Below are positions 33,921 through 42,787 of a DNA stretch of 64,000 nucleotides, piece after piece (position 1 is the stretch's first letter; every line of letters starts with the position of its first letter). The notes under the pieces were generated by a model. The model saw nothing but the letters and a program-made list of their open reading frames with translations. It was not told where the DNA came from and ran no database searches. A program made the translations under genes and the position numbers. Origin of the DNA: Aeromonas sp. RU39B (GTDB lineage Bacteria; Pseudomonadota; Gammaproteobacteria; Enterobacterales; Aeromonadaceae); NCBI RefSeq assembly GCF_900156095.1, contig NZ_FTMJ01000008.1, forward strand, positions 1 through 64,000, given 5' to 3'.

Positions 33921-34080
33921 GAGCGTCGGAATCAAGCGCCGGCTCTGGCGCTTTTGCCTATTTTCCCTCTTGTCAGTCATCTCCCCGCATCCAACGCTGC
34001 GGCGAACGAGTGCGCCCGATTGTTTGAACGATGAACAATTAAGGATACGTGTTTGCGGTTCTCATCGGTTGCGATGTGGT

Positions 34081-34101
34081 TTATGTTATAACGTATCACT
34101 T
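34081..34101 (+). promoter_or_regulatory. Zur box upstream of the zinc ABC operon
   Basis: TTATGTTATAACGTATCACTT fits the gammaproteobacterial Zur operator (ATGTTATA-n-TATAACAT) on its left half and partly on its right, ending 18 bases before the start of the 38-aa gene. TATAAC inside it could be the -10 box. Zinc-loaded Zur bound here would shut off the operon. Confidence 0.75.
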
Positions 34102-34118
34102 GCATTCCGAGACTTCTC

Positions 34119-34235
34119 ATGTCGCGCTCTGTTTCATCGCTGCTGACGCACTCTGCCGTCAAGCGTCTGGTATTGGCGATGCCTCTGCTCGCCTTGCTTT
34201 GGGCTGCCATTTTCTGGGCGGTGCAGCTGCCATGA
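34119..34235 (+). CDS. 38-aa membrane microprotein upstream of znuC
   Basis: Reads MSRSVSSLLTHSAVKRLVLA then MPLLALLWAAIFWAVQLP: a basic N-terminus and one membrane helix. Its TGA stop overlaps the ATG of the ATPase gene (ATGA), and that ATPase has no Shine-Dalgarno of its own, so translation of znuC probably depends on this frame. It sits immediately after the Zur box. It could be a leader peptide, a small transporter subunit, or both. Overlap and single-helix composition make it more than a chance frame. Confidence 0.6.
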   Translation: MSRSVSSLLTHSAVKRLVLAMPLLALLWAAIFWAVQLP

Positions 34236-34936
34236 TCACCTTGGAAAACCTCGTCACAGGGTATCAAGGGCAGCCGCTCACCCGGCCGCTGAGTGGTTGC
34301 TTCAAACGCGGTTCGCTCACTGCCATTGTCGGTGCCAACGGGTCGGGAAAATCGACGCTGCTGCGCACGCTAGCCGGCTTACAGCCTCCCGTTACTGGCC
34401 GCGTACAGTGTGACAGTCCACTGCTGGGTTGGTTACCGCAGCGCAGCGAGCTGGATCGCCACTTTCCCATCACCGTATCGGATGTGGTGGCCATGGGCTG
34501 CTGGCCGGCCACCGGATTGCTGCGAGGCTTGGGCTCAGCAAGGCAGCAGCGCATTAACGAGGCACTAGAGCAAGTTGGGTTGATAGAGATGGCGCACAGT
34601 GCGATTGCTCGACTCTCCGGTGGCCAGTTTCAGCGCATGCTGTTTGCCCGTCTGCTGGTGCAGGATGCGCCGCTGATGCTGCTCGATGAGCCGTTTACCG
34701 GCATCGATAGCCAGACCTGCGATGCTCTGCTGGCGATCATTGCCACTTTGCACCGCCAGGGAAAAACCCTGCTGGTGGTGCTACACAGCCAGCGCATCGT
34801 GCAGCAATGGTTTCCCGAGACGCTCTGGATCCACGAAGGGCACTACCACTGGGGGCAGACGCGCCAGGCTTTTGCACAGTTGGCGGCCACAGAGCTTGAG
34901 CCCGACCTGCTGAACTGCTCTGCGCTGGAGGCCTGA
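34232..34936 (+). CDS. znuC: Zinc ABC transporter ATPase, ZnuC-like
   Basis: 234 aa from the ATG at 34232. Walker A GANGSGKST (about 36-44), signature LSGGQFQRM, Walker B LMLLDEPFTGID, and switch histidine in VVLHSQR. Energises zinc (possibly manganese) import with the permease encoded three bases downstream. Earlier in-frame starts would overlap the whole microprotein and lack ABC-family residues. The Zur box upstream and the ZnuA-type binding protein downstream support zinc. Confidence 0.92.
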   Translation: MITLENLVTGYQGQPLTRPLSGCFKRGSLTAIVGANGSGKSTLLRTLAGLQPPVTGRVQCDSPLLGWLPQRSELDRHFPITVSDVVAMGCWPATGLLRGLGSARQQRINEALEQVGLIEMAHSAIARLSGGQFQRMLFARLLVQDAPLMLLDEPFTGIDSQTCDALLAIIATLHRQGKTLLVVLHSQRIVQQWFPETLWIHEGHYHWGQTRQAFAQLAATELEPDLLNCSALEA

Positions 34937-34939
34937 CCC

Positions 34940-35800
34940 ATGCTGCACGATATGGTGGAGGCGTTTGCCCATTTCGGATTTATGCGCCGCTCTTTGGTGG
35001 CGTGCGTGGCGCTGTCGATCAGTGTGACCCCGCTCGGGGTGTTTCTGATGCTAAGGCGCATGAGCCTGATTGGTGATGCGCTCTCGCACGCAGTATTGCC
35101 CGGTGTCGCCATCGGTTACCTGCTCTCAGGGATGTCGTTGCTGGCCATGGGGATAGGCGGTTTTGTGGCGGGGCTGTTGGTGGCGCTGCTCTCGGGTTGG
35201 GTCAGCACCAAGACCACCTTGTCAGAAGATTCCAGCTTTGCCGGTTTTTATCTCGGCTCGCTGGCGCTGGGGGTGACGCTGGTCTCCTTGCGCGGCTCGA
35301 GCGTCGATCTTCTGCATCTCTTGTTTGGCTCGATTCTGGCGGTGGACAGCCCGTCACTCCTTTTTATCGGCGTGATGACCAGCCTGACGCTGCTCACTCT
35401 GGCGCTTTGCTACCGTGCGCTGGTGATGGAAGCGTTCGATGCCACCTTTTTCCAAAGCCGCTCCCAAGGGGTAGCTCGCCTTATCCACGCCCTGTTTCTG
35501 GCGTTGCTGGTCATGAATCTGGTCGCCGGATTTCAGATCCTCGGCACCCTGATGACGGTCGGCTTGATGATGTTGCCCGCTATTGCCGCCAGTTGCTGGT
35601 CGAGCCGCTTGCCGGTGGTGTTGGTGCTGGCGGCGTTACTCGGTACGTTCAGCTCGCTACTTGGGCTCACCGGCTCCTGGTTTTTATCCCTGCCAGCTGG
35701 CCCGGCCATCGTGCTGGTGGCCACCCTGTTTTTCTTCCTTTCGGTGCTGTTCGGCACGCAAAAGGGCCTCTTTGCGGTCGGCGTTGGCCGCCGTGACTGA
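34940..35800 (+). CDS. znuB: Zinc ABC transporter permease, ZnuB-like
   Basis: 286 aa, eight or nine membrane segments of the ABC-3 family. The typical GVFLMLRRMSLIGDALSHAV is near residue 36 and FQILGTLMTVGLMMLPA lies near 200. Follows znuC after three bases and is followed by the binding protein after 20, so all are co-transcribed. Confidence 0.93.
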   Translation: MLHDMVEAFAHFGFMRRSLVACVALSISVTPLGVFLMLRRMSLIGDALSHAVLPGVAIGYLLSGMSLLAMGIGGFVAGLLVALLSGWVSTKTTLSEDSSFAGFYLGSLALGVTLVSLRGSSVDLLHLLFGSILAVDSPSLLFIGVMTSLTLLTLALCYRALVMEAFDATFFQSRSQGVARLIHALFLALLVMNLVAGFQILGTLMTVGLMMLPAIAASCWSSRLPVVLVLAALLGTFSSLLGLTGSWFLSLPAGPAIVLVATLFFFLSVLFGTQKGLFAVGVGRRD

Positions 35801-35820
35801 TTCTCACACAAGGAGAAAAG

Positions 35821-36699
35821 ATGAAACGAATCCAGATTGCTGCACTGACCTTGCTGGCGGTGTTAAGCCCAAGTGTGCTTGCTCACAACGTCAACGCGGT
35901 GGCCAGTTTTTCCGTGCTTGGCGATATCGTGAAGGCGGTGGGAGGCGAGCATGTCTCGGTCACCACGCTGGTAGGGCCGGATGGTGATCCGCACACCTTC
36001 GAGCCATCACCGCGTGAAAGTCGCCTGCTCAATCAGGCCGATCTGGTGTTTGTCAGCGGGCTAGGGCTGGAAGGGTGGATGGATCGGCTGGTCAAAAGTT
36101 CGGGGTACGCCCATCCGGTGGTGGTCGCCTCCAAGGGCGTCACCAGCCGGACCATGGAAGAAGATGGCAAGACCATCACCGATCCGCACGCCTGGAACAG
36201 TGCCCATAACGGCGCTATCTATGCGCGTAACGTGATGGACGCGCTGATCAAGGCCGACCCTGAAGATGCTGCCGCGATTCGCCAGCGTGGCGAAGCCTAT
36301 ATCCAGCAACTCGAGCAGCTTGACCGCTGGGCCAACACCGAGTTTGCTGCGATTGCAGCGAGCAAGCGCAAGGTGTTGACCAGTCACGATGCCTTTGGCT
36401 ATTTCGGCGCAGAGTATGGTGTCCATTTCCTGGCTCCGGTTGGCTTTTCAACCGAGGCTGAGGCCAGTGCCAGCGACGTGGGCAAGCTCATTGAGCAGCT
36501 GAAAACCGAAGGCATCCGTACCTACTTTATCGAAAACCAGACCGATCCGAGATTGGTACGCCAGATCGCTGCCGCAACCGGAGCTAAATCCGGTGGTGAG
36601 CTCTACCCCGAAGCACTGAGTCAAGCGGATGGCCCGGCGCCCACCTACGTGGCCGCGTTCAAGCATAACGTTAACACCATGCTGGCCAGCATGCGTTAA
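35821..36699 (+). CDS. znuA: Zinc-binding periplasmic protein, ZnuA/TroA-like
   Basis: 292 aa with a signal peptide (to about residue 21, SPSVLA|HN) and AAGGAG before the ATG. Metal ligands expected for cluster A-I proteins are H58 in DGDPHTFEPSP, the His in TDPHAWNSAHN near 121, the His in LTSHDAFGYF near 188 and an acidic residue in GGELYPEALS near 262. It lacks the long His/Asp-rich loop of E. coli ZnuA, so it is closer to the short manganese/zinc type; the Zur box argues for zinc. Confidence 0.9.
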   Translation: MKRIQIAALTLLAVLSPSVLAHNVNAVASFSVLGDIVKAVGGEHVSVTTLVGPDGDPHTFEPSPRESRLLNQADLVFVSGLGLEGWMDRLVKSSGYAHPVVVASKGVTSRTMEEDGKTITDPHAWNSAHNGAIYARNVMDALIKADPEDAAAIRQRGEAYIQQLEQLDRWANTEFAAIAASKRKVLTSHDAFGYFGAEYGVHFLAPVGFSTEAEASASDVGKLIEQLKTEGIRTYFIENQTDPRLVRQIAAATGAKSGGELYPEALSQADGPAPTYVAAFKHNVNTMLASMR

Positions 36700-36718
36700 C
36701 CGTTGTTTATCTCATACC

Positions 36719-36749
36719 GGGCATCCGAAGTTGGATGCCCTTGTTGTTT
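36719..36749 (+). terminator. Terminator of the zinc ABC operon
   Basis: 8-bp stem GGGCATCC/GGATGCCC, 6-base loop, followed by TTGTTGTTT. Confidence 0.85.
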
Positions 36750-36808
36750 ATCCAGATGGATGATGGTGGTTGGCGTCGGTGTTATAAGTTGGCCCACATT
36801 GAATCTCC

Positions 36809-36827
36809 AATGAGAATTACTTGCATT
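36809..36827 (+). promoter_or_regulatory. Possible Fur-like box
   Basis: AATGAGAATTACTTGCATT has a good left half (AATGAGAAT) of a Fur operator and a poor right half. If real it would add iron control to the Zur-controlled promoter 20 bases downstream. Confidence 0.3.
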
Positions 36828-36846
36828 CGATGAATAATGATGGAAA

Positions 36847-36863
36847 ATGTTATGATATAACAT
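36847..36863 (+). promoter_or_regulatory. Zur box upstream of the peptide/nickel-type ABC operon
   Basis: ATGTTAT-GAT-ATAACAT is a perfect palindrome matching the core Zur operator, 16 bases before the start codon and just ahead of the ribosome binding site. It is a better match than the box of the znu operon. The binding protein operon that follows should therefore be induced when zinc is scarce. Confidence 0.85.
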
Positions 36864-36878
36864 AAATGGAGGTTCATC

Positions 36879-38393
36879 TTGATTCTGCTTCGTATCGCCA
36901 GCCTACTGCTGGCTTTTATTTTGTCCCCGTTAGCACTGGCCAAGCCGTTGCAGGTCGTGGCCCCGCTGGAAGTTAGCTCGCTTGAGCCCGACCAAAACGG
37001 CTATCTGTTTACTCGGCTGCAGGTGGCCGAAACCCTGGTCACGGTGGATCGCAGTGGCAAACTGATCCCGCAATTGGCGAGTGCTTGGACGGTTGAGAAT
37101 GACGGCCTTACTTGGCGCTTTGCCATTCGAGACCACGTCGTGATGCACGATGGTTCAGCGCTGGATGCGAGCTTGGTTCAGCGCGCACTCGAACGTGCTC
37201 GCAAAGGCTCCGGCGTGCTGGCACTGGTCCCCATTTCACGCATTGATGCCAAGGGTCGTGAGGTGCTGATCCACCTATCTCGCCCGTTTGCACCGCTCGC
37301 TGCCTATCTGGCCAACTACAGCACTCAGATCCTGGCCGATAGCTCGTTTGACGCCGCAGGCAAGACCGTTGCCGTCATTGGCTCGGGGCCCTATCAGGTG
37401 AAGCAGATCAGTACGCCGCTCAAGGTAAGCATGGTGCGCTTCGAGCGTTACTGGCAGCGCCCTGCACACATCAAGGAGGTGGAGTATCTGGCTGTCGGTA
37501 AGGGCGAAACCCGCGCCCTGATGGTTCAGAGCGGACAGGCCGATCTGGTCTTTTCCTTGCTGCCGCTGTCGGTCAATGCCGTCAAGCGCGCCCCTAACGT
37601 GGCACTGGATGTGGTCACTTTGCCGCGCACTCGCCTGCTTAAACTCAATGCCGGCTCTCCTTTCTTCGCCGACGTGCGTGTGCGTCAGGCGCTGAGTCTG
37701 GCGCTGGATCGTCCTGCCTTGGCAAGTGCGATTTTGCGCAATCCCTCTCTGGCGGCTACGCAGCTGTTTCCGCCGTCGGTGGCCGCATGGCACGACAACC
37801 GCTTGCCGGGACTGACGCACGATCTTAACAAAGCGCGGTCTCTGCTGCGTGAGGCTGGCTGGCAAGCGGGCGCCGACGGCATCTTGCAAAAGGATGGTCA
37901 GCCGTTTCGGGTGACCCTGACCACCTTCTCCAGCTGGCCGGAACTGCCGGTGCTGGCTACTGCCATTCAGGCTCAGTGGCGTCAGATTGGGGTGGAACTG
38001 GCGGTGTCGGTCGGAAACAGCTCTGAGATCGTCAGCAAGCACCGTGATGGCACACTGCAGGTGGGATTGCTGTCGCGCAACTTCTCCTTGACCCCTGACC
38101 CGCTCGGTACACTCAGCAGCGATTTTGGTCCCAAGGGCGGGGATTGGGGGGCGATGAACTGGTCCAGCAGTGAGCTGACCTCCGCCCTGCAAACGTTAGA
38201 AAGCGGCAAGGCCAGTCAGAGCGACAATCAGCAGTTGCATGGGGTGATTTTGCGTCATCTGCAACAAGAGCTGCCGGTGATCCCGGTTGCCTGGTCCGAG
38301 TTGGTGGTGGCCAGCAGCAAGCGGTTGACTCATCTCTATGTCGATCCGTATGAGCTCAGTTACCACCTTGCCGAGCTGGAGTGGCAGCCATGA
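36879..38393 (+). CDS. ABC transporter substrate-binding protein, family 5 (peptide/nickel/opine type)
   Basis: 504 aa starting at a TTG with GGAGG six bases upstream. Signal peptide to about residue 22 (LSPLALA|KPLQV). SBP family 5 features are seen: LVTVDRSGKLIPQLASAWTV near 55, VRQALSLALDRPALASAIL near 270 and ARSLLREAGW near 325. NikA, DppA, OppA and the metallophore-binding CntA belong here. The Zur box makes a zinc complex (peptide, histidine or opine metallophore) the likely ligand. First gene of a four-gene operon. Confidence 0.88.
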   Translation: MILLRIASLLLAFILSPLALAKPLQVVAPLEVSSLEPDQNGYLFTRLQVAETLVTVDRSGKLIPQLASAWTVENDGLTWRFAIRDHVVMHDGSALDASLVQRALERARKGSGVLALVPISRIDAKGREVLIHLSRPFAPLAAYLANYSTQILADSSFDAAGKTVAVIGSGPYQVKQISTPLKVSMVRFERYWQRPAHIKEVEYLAVGKGETRALMVQSGQADLVFSLLPLSVNAVKRAPNVALDVVTLPRTRLLKLNAGSPFFADVRVRQALSLALDRPALASAILRNPSLAATQLFPPSVAAWHDNRLPGLTHDLNKARSLLREAGWQAGADGILQKDGQPFRVTLTTFSSWPELPVLATAIQAQWRQIGVELAVSVGNSSEIVSKHRDGTLQVGLLSRNFSLTPDPLGTLSSDFGPKGGDWGAMNWSSSELTSALQTLESGKASQSDNQQLHGVILRHLQQELPVIPVAWSELVVASSKRLTHLYVDPYELSYHLAELEWQP

Positions 38394-39343
38394 CATTGCG
38401 ATCTGGCCTCTGGCTGCCGCGATTGGTGCAACTGGTGGCGGTGTGCGTGCTGGTTACCACCCTCTGTTTTGCGCTGCTGCACGCCCTGCCGGGCGATCCG
38501 GCGATGCGGATTGCCGCTGGCCGTTATGGCCCGGATGGCATGAGTGCGTTGGCCGCCGAGCAGGTGCGCAGCGAGCTGGGACTGGATCGGCCGCTTGCAA
38601 TGCAATACCTGGCCTCACTCGGGCGGTTGTTGACCCTCGATCTCGGTTACTCGCTGGTGACCGGTGAAGCTGTCAGCGCGGCGCTCACTAGCCAGCTGGG
38701 GCACAGCCTCATGCTGGCAGGCTGCGCGTGGTTGCTGTCGCTGCTGCTGGCTATTCCCTTGGGCTCGCTGAGCGGTTGGCGTCATGGCGGGGTTATCGAC
38801 CGCGCCTCGCTAGCCGGTTCAGTGCTGCTGCGCAGTGTGCCACCTTTTATCGTGGCGCTGTTTTTGATGTGGCTGTTTGGCTATCAGTTGGGGTGGTTGC
38901 CGGTGGCCGGGTTTGGCTCTGCGCTGCATCTGGTGCTGCCCTCACTGACGCTGGCGTTGGGGCTCTCGGCAGTCTCATCACGGGTGATCCGCAGTGCCGT
39001 GCGCGAGGTAAAAACCAGCAGTTATCTGCGCTTCGCCCGCTACAAGGGATTGCCACTCGCGGCGCTGTTAGCTAGCCACACCGCACGTAATGGAGCGATA
39101 CCGACGATTGCCTATCTTAGCGTGCAACTGGTCACCCTGATTGAAGGTGTGGTGGTGGTCGAATCCCTGTTTGCCTACCCCGGCATTGGTCATGCATTGG
39201 TGCATGCCATCATCGACCGGGATGTCCCCATGTTGCAGGGGGGCGTGCTGGTGATGAGTTTGCTGTTTGTCGCTATCTCGCTGACAACCGATTTGGCGAG
39301 TCGCTGGCTCAATCCACAGGAGGAACGTACTCATGGTGAGTAA
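38390..39343 (+). CDS. ABC transporter permease, NikB/DppB-like
   Basis: 317 aa from the ATG at 38390, which overlaps the stop of the binding protein (ATGA). Six membrane segments; HALPGDPAMRIAAGRYG near 28 and VVVVESLFAYPGIGHALVHA near 260 are the binding-protein-dependent permease hallmarks (EAA loop region). Partner of the next permease. Confidence 0.92.
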   Translation: MTLRSGLWLPRLVQLVAVCVLVTTLCFALLHALPGDPAMRIAAGRYGPDGMSALAAEQVRSELGLDRPLAMQYLASLGRLLTLDLGYSLVTGEAVSAALTSQLGHSLMLAGCAWLLSLLLAIPLGSLSGWRHGGVIDRASLAGSVLLRSVPPFIVALFLMWLFGYQLGWLPVAGFGSALHLVLPSLTLALGLSAVSSRVIRSAVREVKTSSYLRFARYKGLPLAALLASHTARNGAIPTIAYLSVQLVTLIEGVVVVESLFAYPGIGHALVHAIIDRDVPMLQGGVLVMSLLFVAISLTTDLASRWLNPQEERTHGE

Positions 39344-40133
39344 TGCCGTGACGATCACCCGCCTGCTGGGCTGGGGGGGGCTTATCGCCATAGTCGGCGC
39401 AGCTGCAATGGGGCCATATTGGCTGGCGCATGATCCGGCCACTCAGGACCTGTTTGCCATCTTATTGCCGCCCGGCAGCAGTGGCCATTGGCTCGGTACT
39501 GATCACTATGGCCGCGATGTATTAAGTCGTCTGGTGCATGGCAGTCGGCTCTCCATCAGTTTGGCGCTGCTGACGGTCGCCTGCGCGGCCGTGCCGGGGG
39601 TGGTGCTTGGAATAACCGCCGCCTGGCGCGGGGGTTGGCTGGATCGTGTGCTCGGTTACCTGACCGATACCGTGATGGCACTTCCGGGGTTGTTGCTGGT
39701 GCTGCTGGTGATGGCATTTGCGCCGGGCCAAGCACTGACGCTGTTTCTGGGCTTGTCACTGACGCTGTGGGTCGAGTTTTTTCGCGTTAGCCGCAGCCTT
39801 ACCCGCACCCGCCTTGCTACCTCGCAGGTTGAGGCGGCTCGGCGATTGGGGTTTGGGCCTGTGTATCTCTTGCGCCGGATTGTGCTGCCTCATCTGCTGC
39901 CGCAGATCGCCATGCTGGCCGGATTTGCCATCACCACCGCCATTGTGGCGATCGCAACCTTGAGCGCTATCAGTGTTGGTTTGCAGCCGCCCACTGCCGA
40001 GCTGGGAACCCTGATTGCCGAAGCGATGCCCTATTACGCCGATGCCCCTTGGCTGGTGTTAGCGCCCTCTGTGGTGATCCTGCTGTTTGTGTTATCGATT
40101 CAACTGTTGTCCGGAGAGCGCCGCCATGAGTGA
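39333..40133 (+). CDS. ABC transporter permease, NikC/DppC-like
   Basis: 266 aa, ATG 11 bases inside the previous gene. The LGTDHYGRDVLSRLVHGSR block near 52-70 is diagnostic of the DppC/NikC subfamily; the EAA loop is at VEAARRLGFGPVYLLRRIVL. Five or six membrane segments. Confidence 0.92.
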   Translation: MVSNAVTITRLLGWGGLIAIVGAAAMGPYWLAHDPATQDLFAILLPPGSSGHWLGTDHYGRDVLSRLVHGSRLSISLALLTVACAAVPGVVLGITAAWRGGWLDRVLGYLTDTVMALPGLLLVLLVMAFAPGQALTLFLGLSLTLWVEFFRVSRSLTRTRLATSQVEAARRLGFGPVYLLRRIVLPHLLPQIAMLAGFAITTAIVAIATLSAISVGLQPPTAELGTLIAEAMPYYADAPWLVLAPSVVILLFVLSIQLLSGERRHE

Positions 40134-41529
40134 GTCGCTGCGTGTTGAGCACCTGACCATCCGTCACGGTGAGCGGGTGCTGGTCGATGATGTGTCATTT
40201 ACCCTGCGACCGGGCCGCCCTTTTACGCTACTGGGGCGTTCGGGGGCAGGTAAATCGCTGACCCTGCAGGCGATCATGGGCTCGCTGCCGCCTTCTCTTT
40301 CTATGGAGGGGAAAATTTGGCTGGGAGAGCACTGCCTGTCGGCCTTATCCGCGGCTGAGCGCCAAGCGCTATGGGGCCGCACGCTGGCCATGTTGCCACA
40401 AGAGCCGTGGCGAGCGCTCGATCCGACGCGCCGCGCTGGGTTGCAGATCCGTGATGTATTTCGCTGGGTACGCGGCTGGCGCCGTCATGAGGCCAAGGCA
40501 GGCACCGATGCGCTGCTCGAGCGACTGGCGTTGAGCGCCCATCAGCTTAAATATCCGGCTGAGCTGTCAGGAGGCATGTGTCAGCGTATAACGGTGGCAA
40601 TGGCGCAGGCCGCCGATTCTACCTTGCTGCTCGCCGATGAGCCGAGCAAAGGGCTCGATGAGTCGATGAAACAAGAGGTCGCGTCACGCTTGCTCGGTGC
40701 CTGTGGCGAAGATCGCCTGCTGCTGACCATTACCCACGATGTGGCGCTGGCCGAGGTATTGGGCGGCGAGATCGGGATCTTGCGTGAAGGAAAGTTGGTG
40801 GAGTGCGGTGAAGCCTCACAGCGACTGGCGAATCCAACCCATGATTACACCCGCACCTTGCTGCGCGCTGAGCCACGTCACTGGCCAGCTTGGCACAAAC
40901 CACCGGCTCGCGCGCCTTGGCTTATCCGTGCCGAGCAGGTGAGTCATCGCATCGGTGACCAGAGCCTGTTTGAGCGGGTCAATCTCACGCTCAGTGCGGG
41001 CCAGGTCACGGCGCTCACGGGCCCAAGCGGTGGTGGCAAGACCACGTTGGGTAATCTGGTCACCGGATTTAGACCGCTGCAGTGCGGGGTGGTTACGCGT
41101 CAGTCAGGTCTTGGCGATTTGCAGATCCAAAAGCTCTATCAGGATCCGCCGGCTGCGTTTATTGCCTGTCTGCCACTGGCGGTGCAATTTGCCGATCTGC
41201 AGCAGCGGCACAACATTGATAGCGCCGCCGTGCATCACTGGCTGGAGCAACTGGGATTGCCCCCTGATCTGCTGGCCAATACGCCAGAGCAGGTGTCGGG
41301 CGGTGAACTGCAGCGCCTGGCGCTGGCGCGAGCGATGCTGCTCAAGCCCAAAGTGCTGTTTGCCGACGAGGCGACCTCGCGGCTGGATCCGGTCAGTCAG
41401 TTACAAGTGATGACGTTGCTCAAACAGTGTGTCGAGCGCGATGGGCTGTCGTTGCTGCTGGTGAGTCATGATCCGCATTTAGTGTGTCATATGGCCGATT
41501 CGGTGGTGACGGTCGGGAGCCGCCGCTAA
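40126..41529 (+). CDS. Fused double ABC ATPase, NikDE/DppDF-like
   Basis: 467 aa from the ATG at 40126, 8 bases inside the preceding permease gene. Two ATPase domains in one chain: first with Walker A GRSGAGKS (about 38-45), LSGGMCQR and LLLADEPSKGLDE; second with GPSGGGKTT (about 299), VSGGELQRLALARAM and VLFADEATSRLD. Most systems of this class have two genes, so the fusion is a small distinguishing mark. Followed by a strong terminator, closing a four-gene operon. Confidence 0.92.
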   Translation: MSESLRVEHLTIRHGERVLVDDVSFTLRPGRPFTLLGRSGAGKSLTLQAIMGSLPPSLSMEGKIWLGEHCLSALSAAERQALWGRTLAMLPQEPWRALDPTRRAGLQIRDVFRWVRGWRRHEAKAGTDALLERLALSAHQLKYPAELSGGMCQRITVAMAQAADSTLLLADEPSKGLDESMKQEVASRLLGACGEDRLLLTITHDVALAEVLGGEIGILREGKLVECGEASQRLANPTHDYTRTLLRAEPRHWPAWHKPPARAPWLIRAEQVSHRIGDQSLFERVNLTLSAGQVTALTGPSGGGKTTLGNLVTGFRPLQCGVVTRQSGLGDLQIQKLYQDPPAAFIACLPLAVQFADLQQRHNIDSAAVHHWLEQLGLPPDLLANTPEQVSGGELQRLALARAMLLKPKVLFADEATSRLDPVSQLQVMTLLKQCVERDGLSLLLVSHDPHLVCHMADSVVTVGSRR

Positions 41530-41554
41530 GTAGATTGCGCACTGTTATTTAGAG

Positions 41555-41584
41555 GGCGCAGACATACTCTGCGCCTTTTTTATT
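41555..41584 (+). terminator. Terminator of the peptide/nickel-type ABC operon
   Basis: 8-bp stem GGCGCAGA/TCTGCGCC, 5-base loop, then TTTTTTATT. Confidence 0.95.
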
Positions 41585-41783
41585 GAGCGAGTGTTCAGGG
41601 GTATGAGCGTCGATTTGGTCCTTGGTTGCCTGAGCAGATGCCGGCATTTTTGCACCAAGAGCAATAATGAGTTGTTTTTACAGGCATTGATCGCTTCCAA
41701 ATAGATCAATAAGGTGCCAAGTTACCAGCGCCGGCGGTGATGATCACCGACTGCCTTGCCCTTACATTGAACAGGAGTGTGTC

Positions 41784-42614
41784 ATGAACAGCTATGTTCC
41801 CCCCAAGGTTTGGACTGCCCCCACTCAAGGCTCCGGCCAGTTTGCCAATATCAACCGACCGGTGTCCGGTGCCACCCATGACAAAGCTCTGCCGGTCGGC
41901 AAGCACCCGCTGCAGCTCTATTCGCTCGGCACGCCTAATGGCATCAAGGTCACTATCATGCTCGAAGAGCTGCTGGCGCTTGGGTTTAGCGGCGCGGAAT
42001 ATGATGCCTGGCTGGTTCGCATCGGCGAAGGTGAGCAGTTCTCCAGCGGCTTTGTCGAGGTCAATCCCAACTCCAAAATTCCGGCGCTGCTCGATGTAAG
42101 TGGCGAGCAGCCGCAGCGCGTGTTCGAGTCGGGCAATATTTTGCTCTATCTGGCCGAGAAATTTGGCGCCCTGTTGCCCCAGGATGTAGCGGGTCGCACT
42201 GAAACCTTAAACTGGCTGTTTTGGCAGATGGGTTCGGCGCCGTTTGTGGGCGGCGGCTTTGGTCACTTCTATGCCTATGCGCCGGAGAAATTCGAGTACC
42301 CCATCAACCGTTACGCCATGGAGACCAAGCGTCAGCTGGATGTGCTCGATCGCCTGCTGGCCACCCGTCCCTATGTGGCGGGTGAGGCGTACACCATCGC
42401 CGATATCGCCATCTGGCCTTGGTATGGCCAACTGGTGCGTGGTGAGCTCTATCAGGCCGGTGAGTTCCTGGCTGTGCATGAATACCCCCACCTGCAGCGC
42501 TGGGCCGAGTTGATTGCCGCCCGTCCGGCGGTCGTTCGTGGCCGCAAGGTCAACCGGGTGATGGGTGAGGGTCCCAAGGTGGCCGAGCGTCACGACGCCA
42601 GCGATCTCGATTAA
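41784..42614 (+). CDS. yghU: Glutathione S-transferase family disulfide-bond reductase YghU
   Basis: 276 aa. Thioredoxin-like N-terminal domain with the long YghU-specific leader (YVPPKVWTAPTQGSGQFANI then NRPVSGATHDKALPVGKHP); GTPNGIKVTIMLEEL supplies the glutathione site, and NPNSKIPALLD and ESGNILLYLAEKFG are family blocks. All-helical C-terminal domain from about residue 130. E. coli YghU binds two glutathiones and reduces disulfides. Single-gene unit between terminators. Confidence 0.93.
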   Translation: MNSYVPPKVWTAPTQGSGQFANINRPVSGATHDKALPVGKHPLQLYSLGTPNGIKVTIMLEELLALGFSGAEYDAWLVRIGEGEQFSSGFVEVNPNSKIPALLDVSGEQPQRVFESGNILLYLAEKFGALLPQDVAGRTETLNWLFWQMGSAPFVGGGFGHFYAYAPEKFEYPINRYAMETKRQLDVLDRLLATRPYVAGEAYTIADIAIWPWYGQLVRGELYQAGEFLAVHEYPHLQRWAELIAARPAVVRGRKVNRVMGEGPKVAERHDASDLD

Positions 42615-42639
42615 TCCCCACAGGACCTGTTCTCTGCTA

Positions 42640-42665
42640 TTGGCCTCGCTGTTTAGCGAGGCCAA
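42640..42665 (+). terminator. Terminator after yghU
   Basis: 11-bp perfect stem TTGGCCTCGCT/AGCGAGGCCAA with a GTTT loop, followed by TTTATT. Confidence 0.92.
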
Positions 42666-42787
42666 TTTATTGGCATAGGCTTTTCGCGAACGTTTCTCTT
42701 CAGGTTGAGCGGCCTTTTACAAACACCTTGACACCATCTCTGGTGACACCCGGGTGGTCAAAATGCCAACTGTCGCACGCTTTTAAA

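Noticed and set aside
37275..38192. 305-codon frame antisense to the family-5 binding protein
   Set aside because: Composition dominated by Arg, Gln and His as expected for a GC-rich shadow frame.
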